Assembly (NCBI GenBank): GCA_026419785.1
Contig: JAODTK010005736.1
Location: forward strand, 186,001-250,000
Source of the DNA: Sclerodactyla briareus
Taxonomy: Eukaryota; Echinodermata; Holothuroidea; Dendrochirotida; Sclerodactylidae
DNA: 64,000 nucleotides
Direction: 5' to 3'
Position 1 is the first letter of the stretch. Each line of letters opens with the position of its first letter. Under the pieces are notes generated by a model that was given only the letters and a program-made list of their open reading frames with translations, did no database searches and had not been told where the DNA came from. Below, piece by piece: positions 1 to 12,440 of this stretch. The position numbers and the translations under genes are program-made.

Positions 1-411
1 GCCCCATGGCTGAAAGGCTGTTGTGCGTGTTGGGAGAGGGTACAGTTTTGTCTTGAAGAATAAGGAAAATTTACTGTGTCACGATGAAAGAAGTCTCCAA
101 AAAGTGGATGATGTAAACCCCTCGGCCACGTTTTGGGTATAATACATATACTAAAACAATTGACTAGTACATATTCCTCACTGACGACAAAACATAATAT
201 CGACAATCGCAATCGACGTAGTTAGACATGGTCAACTTTTGAGATTTGTCTTCTACGTTGATCTCTGTGAGGCTCTCAGAATAATCCACTGACTCTCTTC
301 TCATAACGCAGGCTCGTGTACCTACTCATTAGAATACAGTCTAGGCTATGACCTTCCTCGACTTCTGCTACTATTTTACCGATCGATCGTATTGTGAATC
401 TATGCTCAATA

Positions 412-481
412 CAATATAATAATAATAATAATAATAATAATACTAAACTATATAATATAATAAATATATAATAATAATATA
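412..481. repeat. (AAT)n microsatellite, imperfect
   Basis: The core is a pure run of AAT triplets (about 416-442), followed by a decaying AT-rich tail of TAATA and ATATA units. It is an ordinary trinucleotide microsatellite. The minus-strand open frame across it is low-complexity (Tyr/Leu/Ile-rich) and not a gene. Confidence 0.95.
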
Positions 482-2071
482 AACCGTACTTATATAGGCG
501 CCAATAACCGGATGTCCCATCCGCTATACAGCATACTAACAATACCGTGCTTGCAACACCACATTGGGAGGTTTCACCCGGACAAAGTTCCATTCACTGA
601 ATACAGCTGAAAAGCATTTTTAGAGAGAAGCTTTTTACAGTATGAGTTCATATGATTATGGTTTATGTTTAGACACGGGGCCGAGCAGCTAAGACATCAT
701 CCCCGTCGATTTAATCCTTTTGTCACGTTAACACATACCAACCTATTACTTTTAGGCCTAAATGCTCCTCAATAGAATCCGCTATGACCTTCATCTTATA
801 CTCGTCCTAAAATTTCTTCTGGTGTGTATACTACAAGGCTTACTTGACGATTGATGCTATGGGTAAAACAAAATATTGAACACTGTGACCAATTGACTTA
901 GAATTTACAATGAATGCACAATAAAAATGATACAACCTACTTTTACTGTCAATTGTTTGCAGTATTTACAGTCGATTGCTGGCGGCAGAGTTGTCCGGAA
1001 TTCCTAAAATTCACCAAATAACTGTTCACGGTGTAGGCCTGCTACGTTAAACGATAACGATCGCTGTCAGTTTTGCGCTGGCCTTTTCATTCACAACTCC
1101 TTTTTCGCAACTCCGCCCTCTGTTGAATACATGATTGTAAACAGCTGACAGACCAAGGTTACAACCATGGAATTCTCCGAGCAGTAATGCCATGGGTAAA
1201 ACGCAATAGTTGAACGCCCACTTAGTCTTGTTATCGCTGCAGTGTCACTATACGGGGGATTGGAAGTGACAGGGATCACTATATATTTCAAAAGTAGCAT
1301 CAGCCAAGTTTTTGAAATCATTCAACGTTCCCATTTTGAGGAACTTATTTTTCGATCCTCAGTCATCAAAGCAAATACGGTAACAAGTAAATACGATTCA
1401 ACCAAAAACCAATCATCTCCTCACAATAAACTTCGCGCAAGCAATTTTGAGCAAGACTGCGAACAGTCCTTTGCCACATAAATATTTATAGCTTGCTGCA
1501 TCCCGGTTTTCGGTTCCACATTGAGTCAAGGTTACATAATAGTCTTGTACTTATGGAGAACATTCATAATTCTTGCTTAGCTGTTCGACTGCCCAAAAAA
1601 ACATTGTTTTTTTTTTAAACCAACAGAAGTGGGTCATTAAAGTACAGGATACACAATCGGTTTATCGATATTAATGAGAACTTGAAAATCACCGCTCGAA
1701 AGTTCATCAAGTGGGGCTCCGCCTCAAATTTAGTATTGTTGAAACAAGCGTTTGATTTTGTTCACCTCGCATCAGTCTCATTCCACTCATATGCCAGGAT
1801 TACACTTGAACGAAATCGGTGATTAATCGCACTCAATATTCGTTCCATGGTCTATCACTACACGAGTGATACCCCCTCTTTGTAGAAACGGTTTTCCTCA
1901 TATCGTCAGCTTCAGCGGCCTACTCACAATTAGGATAGGTTTTAGGTTAGGTTTGATTTTAATTTTTCAGATTTCAGTTTTTTCAGATCATCCTTGAAAA
2001 GGGGGCCTATAGTCACGTTTTTTCGAGGAGTTTGCCATCTTTCCACATTATCTATCTTTCATGGGTATTCA
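482..2071. other. Gene-free stretch, nothing recognised
   Basis: AT-leaning sequence without a long open frame, a clear splice-bounded exon, a tRNA fold or a tandem array. Short open frames on both strands around 1,090-1,480 look like chance. Scattered TAGGCCT motifs fit the overall style of the window. Confidence 0.5.
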
Positions 2072-2073
2072 CG

Positions 2074-2090
2074 CCCCCCCCCCCCCCCCC
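2074..2090. repeat. Poly-C tract (17 nt)
   Basis: Uninterrupted C run, one of many long G/C mononucleotide tracts in this window. Others lie at 2,922-2,936, 5,144-5,158, 8,334-8,356, 22,459-22,477, 28,114-28,134 and 39,947-39,971. Confidence 0.95.
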
Positions 2091-2229
2091 AACATCTGTA
2101 TTAGCTCGGGAACCGGGCTTCGAAGCAAAACATCAATCAATCAATTATATGCAGAATTAACTGTTTCAAATTTAAATTAGATTCGGATTTATAGTCTTAC
2201 CGCAAGGTCATCCCTCCTTCTCTGGTCAT

Positions 2230-2412
2230 TGTGGTAATCGATGAAAAGCTTGCCCGTCACCACCCAAGGCCACGTCCGCTCCCGATACATCCCTAGCAGC
2301 GCAACGAAGCGCGTCTACTTCCGTTACCTCACTTACCGACTTTTACGCGTGGTTAGTGTGAGACAGTTGAGGAGACATGTCTTTTCTAACAGCACAGTGG
2401 ACAGGAAGCCCT
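2230..2412 (+). repeat. Dispersed repeat A, copy 1
   Basis: The 3' part closely resembles 39,060-39,165: both contain a GTGAGACA motif, then GAGGAGACATG, then a run reading TTTCTAACAGC or TTTGTCCAACAGC and ending in a GGA motif. Two copies 37 kb apart in the same orientation indicate an interspersed repeat. I see no coding capacity or clear terminal repeats, so the family is unnamed. Confidence 0.6.
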
Positions 2413-4084
2413 CGACATGTTGAAATTTATTTGGGTAATTTTTTGAGATTGAGATTTCCCCTGGTCTGTTTGGAATCTACTGTCGTACGTCCTATAGTAC
2501 TGGATTGGATTATGGATGGGCGTGCAATATAATTGATTTATATATATATTTGAATGTCTCAAATGAAACATGTTGACAATGCAGGAAGCCAGGGGTGCGC
2601 ATTGCTGCGTTGATTATGACCAAGTTCGTCTGTCATTAGGACACACGACTCATGTCCGCGTAAGCTGGATGTTGAACGATCTCTTACCGATTCCGATTTC
2701 TGCCTATATAGAAAGCCCTTATGTAAAAATTTCGGTCGAAGGGTGCAGCCAATCAGGGATTAGTTCGAGGCTATTGCTACCGGTACGGTACCGTCTAACG
2801 ATACAAGGGTGGTCCAGGGCTGGTCCCGGACCTCCCCTTTTTTTTGGCTCAACTTTTTGAAACACAATGCATTTCTGCAATATGTTTCGATGTAGGGGAT
2901 TCTCTGATTGGGTAGGACCCTCCCCCCCCCCCCCCCGCACCGTTCGCATGCTGTACTGGCGGCGTTGCAAGAGGCAGATGCTTAGGTAGTTACCTAATCT
3001 AGTGCTTTTGGTGAATTTCAGAAATCGAGCTGATTCCAGGGAAATCTTGAATTTTTGATGTGGAATCACTGGTTACTACTACATAGCATACTTCGTCACT
3101 TCTGGCTCAATTCATGCAGTAGTATTTCCGGCGCAAAATGTAGTTTATTGTAAAAAGCCGAGGCGACCCACGCTCAAAATGCAAAATCGAAAAGAACGAT
3201 CACTGGTGCAATGGACCCTTTCTTTGTGTTGGACCTATCCCAAACATCTAAGAGATGTCATAAGTCTAGCAGATAAATACAGCAAGAACTTGGTATCATG
3301 GTGGAACAGTTGGATGTGTTAAAACGCATAGCTAAATGCTCAAAGGTGTATGCCGAAGAAGAGGGGAAAACCAGTTTCGATGTTGAAGTGGAATGCACAT
3401 TAATTTGAAAAGATTTTGGACAGTCTTGATTATTTTATGATTTTGAAAGAGATTAACACCACTTCAGGACAGTGCGTACTAACGGTAAAGGTTCTTATTC
3501 AATCATTGGGGGGTTGATGACTCAAACTGACCAACACATTTTTAATAAAAATTCTATAATGTTCTAATATTCAGTGACACGTTTTGCAGATTGGTATTCA
3601 TATTTATATTGATACTGAGAGTATCGGCCTCAGAAACCTTCCCACGCCACTGCCTCTGGAGTCTGGACACCGTAATTTTACAAGTTTCCTCATTTTTTTT
3701 TTTTTTTTTTTTTTTATCTACGGGGGCTCCCATGAAAGCCGGAGAGGAGTCACTCTGAAATCGAACATGCATCATTGGAGAACTGAATTGATAACGAATT
3801 CTGTAATCATGTGCACATGGCTGAATTATTCTAGCTTCACTGCAACATGGAAAATTCTGTTTATAGGCCTATCCTGACAATAAGAAGTGTGTTAAAGTGT
3901 TATGCCCCTGTAAATATACATAATGACAGGATCTGAAACAAAGCGATTTTTAGCATTAACCAATAGGATCAATCAACAGAGACTAAAAAGGCGTGGTATT
4001 AATTTTCTAAAGTTCCAGCGGAACGAAGTATGACCCGACCCTAAATGTATAATATAAATCCCTAAGTTCTTTGTCTTTGCCACC
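2413..4084. other. Gene-free stretch with C- and T-runs
   Basis: It contains a 15-nt C run (2,922-2,936) and a T run near 3,690-3,715. Open frames on opposite strands around 3,554-3,877 merely read through the homopolymer. No exon, RNA gene or repeat family recognised. Confidence 0.5.
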
Positions 4085-4936
4085 AGTTGCAGGGGCTGAT
4101 CAAGGTGACGGAGAAGGGAAGGTGGCTTAATATTATGGACACTCGCCACCATTACCAGGTTCTACTACGCGGGGTCCCTTCTGAATGGCTACCGGGATTA
4201 ATGGGAGTAGTGGAAGGTTATAGAACGCTACTAAATAGTGCGAAGGAAAAATGTCTGGCTTCGTCGGGATGTCGAAAAACTCGCAATCATTCGATTACTA
4301 GCGCGGCACCCTACTGAGGCCTATTCCGTTCTCCACTTAATACTGCAGGATCTTGATAGTGCCACCTGGCCAAAAAATTGCAGCGAACAACGCATCATTC
4401 CGGCGTCACTTACCATGAGCGGAAGATGGGGCTCGAAATGCCTCTGCCGGAAGAAGAGGGAAACAATTTTCCGAGAGAAGTTCCGTTGGAATGGGGGAAT
4501 TTCGGGACATATTTGGACACAGCGTCGAAGCTCGGGAACGTGCCGTTTCCTCTGCACATCTGGGGGAAAAACAAAAACTTCCAAAGATACGTGCCAACTG
4601 TTTGTGGCGCTCATTATCGGGTTTGAACCCCTCCCCTCAATTAATCTGCATGCATCCGCCCTGCCGCGTGAAAATCATATAGGCGTCCGTACGCACTTTT
4701 CCGATTATGCGGTGGGAAAGGGGAGTTCCCGAAATTTATTCGCCGAAATTGAGGCAGTTGTGAAAAACACTGTCCGTATGCCCCATGGTGAAAAGAGTGA
4801 GGCCCCATTTACAGAGAATGTTTTCGGAATCGGCAACAGTTGGGCCAGGACCCTACCTAATAAAAAAAACAAGTTCGAGCATTTACCTCCGGTTGAAAAT
4901 TCAAAATTGACTATACCCTTCTACCAGATTATATGA
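4085..4936 (+). other. Unassigned long open region (possible gene relic)
   Basis: One + frame is open from about 4,238 to a stop near 4,936 (232 codons), and a second + frame is open over much of the same stretch (4,087-4,317 and 4,378-4,626). In this AT-rich surrounding such a density of long frames is unusual. The 232-codon reading has a mixed, non-repetitive composition but no signal peptide, membrane segment or motif that I can place. There are no convincing splice borders or codon bias. It could be a decayed transposon or host gene fragment, or chance. No function is proposed. Confidence 0.3.
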
Positions 4937-5055
4937 TAGCGTTCTGCCATCTCTCTGTGATATCCTCGGGTGTGTTAACGAAATATTTGGAATTCTGTTA
5001 CATATTTGTGAAAATGGGAATACATTCGTACGTGTGGATGTTGTTTGAGGTTTCT

Positions 5056-5456
5056 TCTTTAGGTTGGGGGGCTCCGGAGGGGGGGGGGATGGGGGACAAT
5101 TCCCCCCCCCAAACTTTAGTCGTGCCCCCCCCAGTACGTTAGTCCCCCCCCCCCCCCCAGTTTTGAGCGTGACTAGAAAGAGACAAGCCTACTTGTTGTG
5201 GGGCGCGCCAAAGTTCACCAAAATGCATCAATTTAAGTGGATTCTAGGCCCGAAAGCTCTAGAATCGGGGCTTCCGGGGGCGTTCGCCCCAGGAACCCCA
5301 CAGGGCTTGCCCTGACCTCACGCAGTATGCGCGATCTCTTCGCGATCGCGCCGATGCCACGGCATCGGCTTGGATTCCTCCAAGGAAATTTTTGCCCCCC
5401 AAAATTCGACTGCCCCCGGGTTTTCCCCCCAGTTGCCGACGCTGGCGCCGCCACTG
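5056..5456 (-). mobile_element. Non-autonomous DNA-element-like repeat with CAGTGGCGG end
   Basis: Read on the minus strand it begins at about 5,455 with CAGTGGCGGCGCCAGC, a terminus style seen in non-autonomous hAT-like elements. It runs through alternating G-rich stretches to the C/G tracts near 5,085-5,158. It shares a core with 12,358-12,390: CGCGATCGCG followed by CCGATGCC. I do not find a matching inverted terminus at the other end, so the boundary near 5,056 is approximate. It carries no transposase. Confidence 0.5.
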
Positions 5457-6112
5457 GTTTTTGCTATGAATGAATTTGGAAAGGTTCTAGCATGGACAAA
5501 CAATTTGGGCCGTAACAAAACGCAGAGCCAGAATGTCAGGGAGAACTGCAGTAATGTTCAAGGTTCTGAAAGGGTGCTCGACATTCCGTTGCGAAGTTAT
5601 GGCACTCCAAAGTTCAAAAATGAGATCTCGTGCATGGAGTCTTGCATACACAATATCACCAAAAAAGATTCAAGTACGCAATATAATTACCGGCCTATGA
5701 CGTATGCAGGTATATGTGCCAAACAACCTCCTAACTGCAAATCCCAATGTTTTCTCTGTTAAAAACTCGACAAGAACTGACACACCTACCAAACGCAGCA
5801 GCATAGTGAATCTGCACTCAAAACCGAGCGATTCTTCAAGGAAAGAAATGAATATAATCCGATTTTGAAGAGAAACTAAGAAGAAGAAAAAACGTTCGAC
5901 GTGTGTTTCTGCCCGGGGGAAAAAATAGTACAACTACCAACTCGTGTTACTAGTCGTAGTGAACCGTGTGCGAAAGGAAACCGATTGATTCGTCTAAGGG
6001 GGAGGCGTAGATGCGGCGAAAGGGGGGGGGGATACTTCCCCCAGTTGAAGTTGGGGGATGGCCTATGTGATACCCCACCCTCAATGATCCAGGCATGCAT
6101 ATCCCCCCTCCC

Positions 6113-6665
6113 CCCAAAAAAAAAAAGGAAAAAAAAAAAAAAAAAGAAATGGGGTAGCAACGAAGGACAGTACGGCCATAACAATAAAGACCGACACATA
6201 GTTTCAAAATTGCTTAACTTTTTGTGAGGAGGCCAAATGCAAAGTCCAAAAATTCGCGCTGCGCCCGGATTTTCTGTTTTCCCGTACATTATATAATTAC
6301 AGTAGGCCCGTGCACATTAACTTCGTCAGATTCTGACAAATGTGATTCTTCTCCTTACGGTCAACTACAAGGGCGGGGAACATATGAAAAAAAAAAAGAA
6401 AAAAAAAAAAAAGAAATGAGGGTAGCAACGAAGGTACAGTACGGCCATATAACACAAGACCTACACATATTTCTAATAATTTTGCTTAAATTTTATGTTG
6501 AGGAAGGCCCCCAAAATGCCAAAAGCAAAAAATTCGCGCTGCGCCCCGCGCTATTTAGTTTTCCTCGTTACATATATATACAGTAGGCCAATGACAAATT
6601 AACGTCGTAAGATTCCTGCAAATGTGCTTCTTCTCCTTAACTGTATCTACAGGGCGGGGAATATG
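6113..6665. repeat. Two-copy tandem duplication (~270-280 bp unit) with A-rich starts
   Basis: Both units begin with an A-rich tract (6,113-6,149 and 6,384-6,413). The motif GGTAGCAACGAAGG recurs at 6,153 and 6,421, ATTCGCGCTGCGCCC at about 6,253 and 6,531, and GGGCGGGGAA at 6,372 and 6,652. The spacing of markers gives a unit of roughly 268-280 bp. Each unit starting with an A-run could reflect two retro-insertions in tandem or a duplication of one. No coding sequence. Confidence 0.85.
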
Positions 6666-7117
6666 AAAAGGCCACAAGGAGAATGTGGTTTGGGGCACGA
6701 TTCATGTTGCCCCCACCAGTGCTGGATTCCAACTGGCATTTTCCTAGCACTGCACATAACCAGTGGCTGGAGTTTTTTAGTCCACTTCGTATATAATCCT
6801 TATATTGTTTATAACATCAGGCAGGGGGCGTGTGAACATCAGTAGGGAGGTTTACGTGATTTCTGACGTTTGGCACTTTACGTATGGGCGCTGATGCGGA
6901 ACAAAACAATTCTGGGACACGTACAATTTTGACTAAAAATTTGAACGGCAAACGAATCTGAAAACATACAAGAATTTCTACTTGACGGGCTCGAAAAATG
7001 CACACATTTTTTCCCACGACAGTGAGTTCGAGCAAATTTCCACGATGGCGGGGCAACCTCTGACCCCATTGTAATGGTTTATATCGGCAGCGGAATACCT
7101 CTAAAAGTAGAGGTGGT
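6666..7117. other. Gene-free stretch, nothing recognised
   Basis: A minus-strand open frame of 176 codons covers 6,817-7,347 and extends into the fold-back below. It has no recognisable domain and its upstream part reads through the fold-back repeat, so I do not call it a gene. Confidence 0.4.
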
Positions 7118-7140
7118 TCACGGACAACGCCCACGCCGTG

Positions 7141-7290
7141 ACAATTCCCACTCGGACCATTCCACCCAAACGTGACCCCTACTTTAGACCCTAACCCTAC
7201 TTCTGACCATAAAAAAACTTCGTTGAGGGGGATTGTCCCCGGGTGGGAATCGTCTGGGTGGGAATTTGTCCGGGTGGGAATTGCCCGGTC
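7141..7290. repeat. Small fold-back: 16-17 bp GTCCGGGTGGGAATT repeats with inverted partner
   Basis: The right arm has three tandem units reading GTCCCCGGGTGGGAATC, GTCTGGGTGGGAATTT and GTCCGGGTGGGAATTG (from about 7,235). The left arm (7,141-7,167) has the reverse complement in decayed form, ACAATTCCCACTCGGACC. The arms are separated by about 65 nt. The architecture is the same as the larger fold-back at 16.6-17.0 kb. Confidence 0.7.
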
Positions 7291-10200
7291 CACGGGTAGA
7301 GGTATGGGTAGGAATGAGGCCACGATGAAGAATGGAAGGTATAACATTGATCAGTTTTTGTAACTTTATTGTTAAGCTTCTTTCAAAATTTCAATGATGT
7401 TGTCACAATTTGCCATAATGCTGGGAAGTGCCATTTCCAGCAATGGGAAGGTCTTTAAACAAAAAATTTCCTTTAATTCTACGCGCTAACTGATAGTTAA
7501 CAGTCCTCTTAGATTGGTAACTATCACGTAGTCCCACCTCCCAATATTTATAACGCAATCGAGCCGCCCCAGATATTTACGACGATGTCCCTCAGTTTTG
7601 CAAATCAGTGCGGTGTACTTGATTTCAAATTACGAACAAGTTTGGGACATGTAGGCCTAGTAATGGATGGTTGATGACTAATGTAACTTGGCGATATGAA
7701 GGGCTAGTAAGGAATTTGGCAGACGGATGAATGTAAAAGATATCAATAGTATATATGATCCCTTGTATCCTCTCGACTCATCAGATATGTATCAACATTT
7801 CTATAGATTGAGTTTTTTTCTCATCAAATTTGAAATTGCAGAACAGCGATTACATAATCAAGGCTGGTTGAATGCAGCTCTACACACACCCCGCAAAGTA
7901 CCTTTTCCGGCCATCTCAGGGTTTTTGCATCCAAAACTTTTCTTTGGGCGCCTACGCGCGCACCTGATGGTGGCGCTCCCTCTAATAGTACAGCACCAGT
8001 CATCCCCTAATGCAGAAACAATATACGCCACTATGGATTAAACTATTAAGATTTTCAAAGGAACAAAGAATAGTGGCTAGGTTGTATCACACTGGTGAAT
8101 GTACCTTTTTCGTTGCGAAATCCTATCGTTTTGGCAATAATTGCCCATGTACATAAAATGAGTTCTTCAGTTTCCCCAAAGTTCAACTCTCGCAACAGAA
8201 TGTCGCATGAGACGTAAACCAATTTTCAATTTGGAACCACCCCACCATGCAGTCGAGTTAAAATAACTATATCTTCTGACTTCACCTGAGGCCTCATAAC
8301 TTTTATTATTTTCATGATTATTCCCGCCCCTCTCCCCCCCCCCCCCCCCCCCCCCCTCCTTTCCCCATTCCTTGGCCAAGCCACCGGCCAAGGGCATAAG
8401 CAATAAGTATTAGGTGCAATCAACCGAAGTATGGGTATTAAAGCCTGATGGTCATGTAAATATGACTTGGACTTTTGGTACTGGCCTGTTTGTTACATTA
8501 TGACGGCCAAAACTCCATACCAAAATACAGCTGAATTGAGTGTAACCGCTAACTGGCTAAGGCGCAATCGCTAGTTGGCAAATTGCCTTGTGAGTTAACT
8601 ATTACTTTGTTAAATCTTTGTACTGACAAATAACTATAGATGGGTTCCGGAAAAAACCTACAGAATCGTTCACAAATTCCAAACAGGAATTCATTTTTCG
8701 TCTTCCTGAATATCATGGCGCAAACTGCAGCATTTACTGTGCCGGTTATATGGGCAGCCTAGCTACCACCTCCATTCCCCCCGAGATGTCTCCTAAAATT
8801 CTTTCAATCTAACCACCACCTACAGTACCCTCAACAAGGCAGCATGTAGAACCTCAAATTTGGGTGTGGGGTTTTCAAATGCCCTAGTTTTAACTGTGCT
8901 TAGTTTGAAGCAAAATCTGTTTACTGCCTATTGACCTTAGTAACCTGTTGTAATATCTCTCAAAACAAACTGTGCCTCATAAAACAAATCTATGACAATC
9001 TTAGGACAATATTATTATTTTGCCGTCACTAATGAGTCGATTATACATCCTGATCATGTTAAACCAAATACACACGTTGAACACTATTGTTAGTAGTAAT
9101 TAACAATCCTCTGTGACGATTGGGAATTTGACCGCAAGGCCTGTCTGTTGATCTTGTATATCAAAAAACGGCTCAAAGTAGACAAAGTGTTAATAGAAAA
9201 GTGTTTAATTCTTGAATCCCATTATGAATAATGACAGGTGGTAGGGTATACATTATGTTGAGTGGCAAAAAATTTGTAGCAAAATTTTTAGAAACTATTT
9301 TGTTTAGAGTATAAAACCCCCCGCTTTTCAAACGGTGATTGAGAAGTACTATTTCCCGAGTCCCTTCGGAGTTTACATACTTAGCCTATGTGAATTGAGG
9401 TCACGCCGATAATATTGATAATATGGGCTATAGGATTCCATTGTTGCGTAGGCGGGTCCGGTACGCAGCAGTGAAGAATCGCGAATTCACGTGACGGTGA
9501 GTTGAGATGGGGTCAGTGTCTTGAATATGTCCGATTCATTTTGCAAAAGATAAATATTGGTTCCACAAGAGGACAAACCAAATTCTAAAGGAGGCAAACC
9601 AACACGTATTTGGCAAAATGAGCATGTAAATAAAAAATACCAATGCGTATACGAATGCGTATCAACGCGAAAGTAATTCTATGCAATGTTTTCCCCAAGA
9701 AGCCTAATCAACGACAGTATTGAAATAGGCGGCTGCATTTCACGGTCTTCCCCCATGGTGAACTTATAATCGTTCTTTGCTGAAATGACGTGCGTTTTCT
9801 TTGAATATTTTTTTGGTGGATTCTTTTCATCATATCTCATCCATCCCGGACACGCATACGCACCATGGAATCCAGCCAAACCGTGTCAACTGATATTGGT
9901 ATAGCTGACTATCAGCCCTGAAAATACCGTCAATATCACTGCATATAGGCCACGCATATTTTCCTTTCCGGCGTTTACCTCGCCACGAGCTATTAATTCA
10001 GGAATATGGTCATTCCTTGACACCATTCTCGAATACTGTGAATTGCGTTCAAGCCCTTTTTTTTTCAACTTCCGCGCAAAAATTGGGAAACACTGAAGTG
10101 AGACATGTGCCAGCGTGAGTCACGGGGGAGTCAGGAAATGCTTGCGGATTTAGGCAAGGAGAGTACATACGTGGATGTTTCCGAGACCCCATCACAGCTG

Positions 10201-10589
10201 ATAGTGTGGAAAATCACGTGATGCCTATACTGTAGGTCTATGCTTTAGTGTCCCGTTTTACCACCAGAGGAATTCCCAAATCCAGCAGATCGATCCACGT
10301 GCTTCGCCAGGGTCTTACTTCATAGGAGGATGTCACTCAGGAGGATGTCACTCCCTGTGCACGAGCTGGAATGCAGTGTATAGGCTATAGACTGATTATA
10401 GTTAATTATTGGGTTGGGGCCGTACTCACGGTACTTCCTAAGTCCCCTGGCCGCCCTAAAAGGATATTCAAGGGGGAGAACTTGAAAATGTCACTGTATC
10501 GACCCGAACACAAGCTTCAAGGATGCCTATAAGAGACAACTGCAGGCTTGGATAGAAAATAAGAATGTTTGCAGGTTGTGCAAGTATGA
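7291..10589. other. Gene-free stretch; includes 23-nt poly-C tract
   Basis: No convincing exon or RNA gene. It contains the C run at 8,334-8,356. The 104-codon + frame at 7,727-8,041 has no recognisable domain. The rest is AT-leaning single-copy-looking sequence. Confidence 0.5.
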
Positions 10590-11315
10590 CATATTTTTTT
10601 TTTTTTTTGCCGCGTCCGCCGCCGGAAGATTTTCGCGTTAGCGCAATAAGTCTTTAACGCTCTGTCCGATTGATCCGAACTTGGCACAAATGTTTTCCTG
10701 CCTGAATCTCGGATGATTTCGAAAGTGAACCTCGTGCCATGACTGTGCATGCAGCCCTTTATTTTGCAGGTTTTACGCGAAAACGTTTGTCGATTGAACG
10801 AAACTTGGTGGTGTGGACTTCAGTTGGTTCCGAAAAAACTGACGAATGATATTGGAAGGTCGCGGAGTCGAAATCGCTCATAAAAAGAGAGAAATTAAGT
10901 TTTGCCAATTTACACGAAACTTGTTGGGTGTGGGCTTCAGATGGTCCCGAAAAACATGGCAATTATTTCAGGTGACCGGAGGCAAATTTGCGGAAAATTC
11001 ACAATTTTTTTCTTACTTGTTATTGATTACACGAATTGATGGGTGTTGACTTTATTTGGTCCCGAAAAACATGGCAAATATTTCGAGGTCGCCAGAAGTC
11101 AAGTTTGCCAAATTTGGCGATTTTATAAATTTTGCAGCATTTGTGCGTTTAGAAATGTGGTAGTTAGTTTATTGGATGAAACGGCCCATTAGTTTTGGTC
11201 ATGGATGTCGTTCTTTTGACTTATGAATCTTCAGTAACCATCATCGCCTTTCATTGTTTAAAAGTGGGGATATACATGTTGGCGGTTCACCAGCCAGGCG
11301 ATGTCTAGTTCATTA
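10590..11315 (+). repeat. Dispersed family B (~116-bp internal subrepeats), copy 1
   Basis: After a T-run comes a GCCGCGTCCGCCGCC head, then TCCGATTGATC followed by an ACTTGG motif. Three internal monomers then follow, each starting with a CGAAACTTG-like motif (10,796, 10,912, 11,029; spacing 116-117 bp) and containing TGGTCCCGAAAAACATGGCA and a GGTC...AAATTTG box. The 3' end carries GGGGATATACATGTTGGCGG (11,267), matched at 27,577. Other copies lie at 27.0, 29.9 and 63.3 kb (inverted). It is non-coding; the class (composite satellite or MITE) is unknown. Confidence 0.85.
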
Positions 11316-11589
11316 GGGCTATTGGACTAAAAACTGGCACGCCGCAAAACCGGGGGATCATTCACTCTAATTTTGCCATTTAATAGCGCAGGTAACGGGA
11401 GTGGGGGGGGGGGGGGTTCGTGACGCCGAACTGCCTGAGGGCAGTTGCGTTTAATAGCTCCGACAGTGGCAAAATGTCGATCCTCGCTGCTTCAGACCCT
11501 GGACCCTAAATATATACTCGAAGCACGATATGAACATGTAAAGGTGAGTTGGCGTTTGGTACTTTTTTTTATTACATTGTAAAGGCCAG

Positions 11590-11720
11590 TTGTTGAGCGT
11601 GGTTGGCCTAATTGATTAGGACACCGAGCCTATGACTCAGAGGTTGTAAGTCCACGTTGTACCCTTGAGCAGAGTGCCAATCCCGAGTGATTCTCTCCAC
11701 CTACTCTGGTGAAATTTATT
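11590..11720 (+). mobile_element. tRNA-derived SINE
   Basis: The sequence starts like a tRNA, with an A-box-like GTGGTTGGCCTAATTGATTAGG and a B-box-like GGTTGTAAGTCCACG about 50 nt later. A tail with CCTTGAGCAGAGTGCCAATCC and GATTCTCTCCACC follows, typical of tRNA-SINE bodies in marine invertebrates. The internal pol III promoter is partly decayed, so it is probably an old, silent insertion rather than a functional tRNA: the cloverleaf is imperfect and no clean anticodon arm forms. Confidence 0.65.
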
Positions 11721-12289
11721 AGGTAAATTTACAGAACTTTCAAAACGCTTTTTCCGATCGAATTGGGTTTTCCTACATGAATTCCATTTTTGTCATTAAG
11801 AAAAACCTACGATACATGGTATTTAATATTTATTCTACACTTCGTTCTGTTTTGTTTTTATTAATACATTTGTTTCATGTAAATATTTCAGAGCCAGATT
11901 CTGTTATGTGAATACCCCCCCAGCTATTATCCGTGTAATTAACATGAGGAAATCAATAATAAATCAAACATTTAGCAGCGTGCCTATGTCCTTGCGACCA
12001 CATCGTCACTACAGTCTGCTGTTTATGTAATAGAACATTACAGATTACAGTGGAAACTGCCCGTCACCATCGTTACGTGAATATGCAGCTAGAGCTATTG
12101 CTTTACCTAAACATCAAATATGGGTTTCAACAACATGTGTGTCAACTGTGGTCTTCGAAATTAACTATTTGTATGACTTTTCCCAGTCATTAGTTACGAC
12201 TGCATATACACTCATATATTTACTAATAAAAAAAATAAAAACCAACATATATTGATGCAAAAGTTATTATGTTTTCCAAAAAATATTCT
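11721..12289. other. Gene-free AT-rich stretch
   Basis: No open frame, tandem repeat or RNA gene recognised. It ends in an A-rich segment near 12,225-12,245. Confidence 0.5.
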
Positions 12290-12440
12290 TAACCCCCCGC
12301 CTGGACTTTTCCCCTACAAGAGGCCCTAAGGCGGGCATCTTACCCCAGGAGGAGTTAGCGATCGCTTCGCGATCGCGCGACCGATGCCTACGTTATCGAC
12401 CTGGAAATTACGATAATCGCATTAGATAGAGGGGTGGAGA
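12290..12440. repeat. GC-rich dispersed repeat sharing a core with the 5.1-5.5 kb element
   Basis: It contains GCGATCGC (12,358-12,365), a two-base gap, then CGCGATCGCG (12,368-12,377) and CGACCGATGCC. The element at 5,341-5,358 has CGCGATCGCG followed directly by CCGATGCC. A third GC-rich island at about 12,935-13,095 has a similar feel (CGCGCTACGCGCG) but weaker similarity. These look like fragments of one GC-rich, hairpin-prone family. Confidence 0.5.

Noticed and set aside
5876-6289. Open frames around the A- and G-runs near 5.9-6.3 kb
   Set aside because: They translate homopolymers into poly-Phe or poly-Lys and overlap on both strands.
11595-11670. Functional tRNA gene
   Set aside because: A- and B-box-like sequences are present, but the cloverleaf stems do not pair and a SINE-type tail follows.
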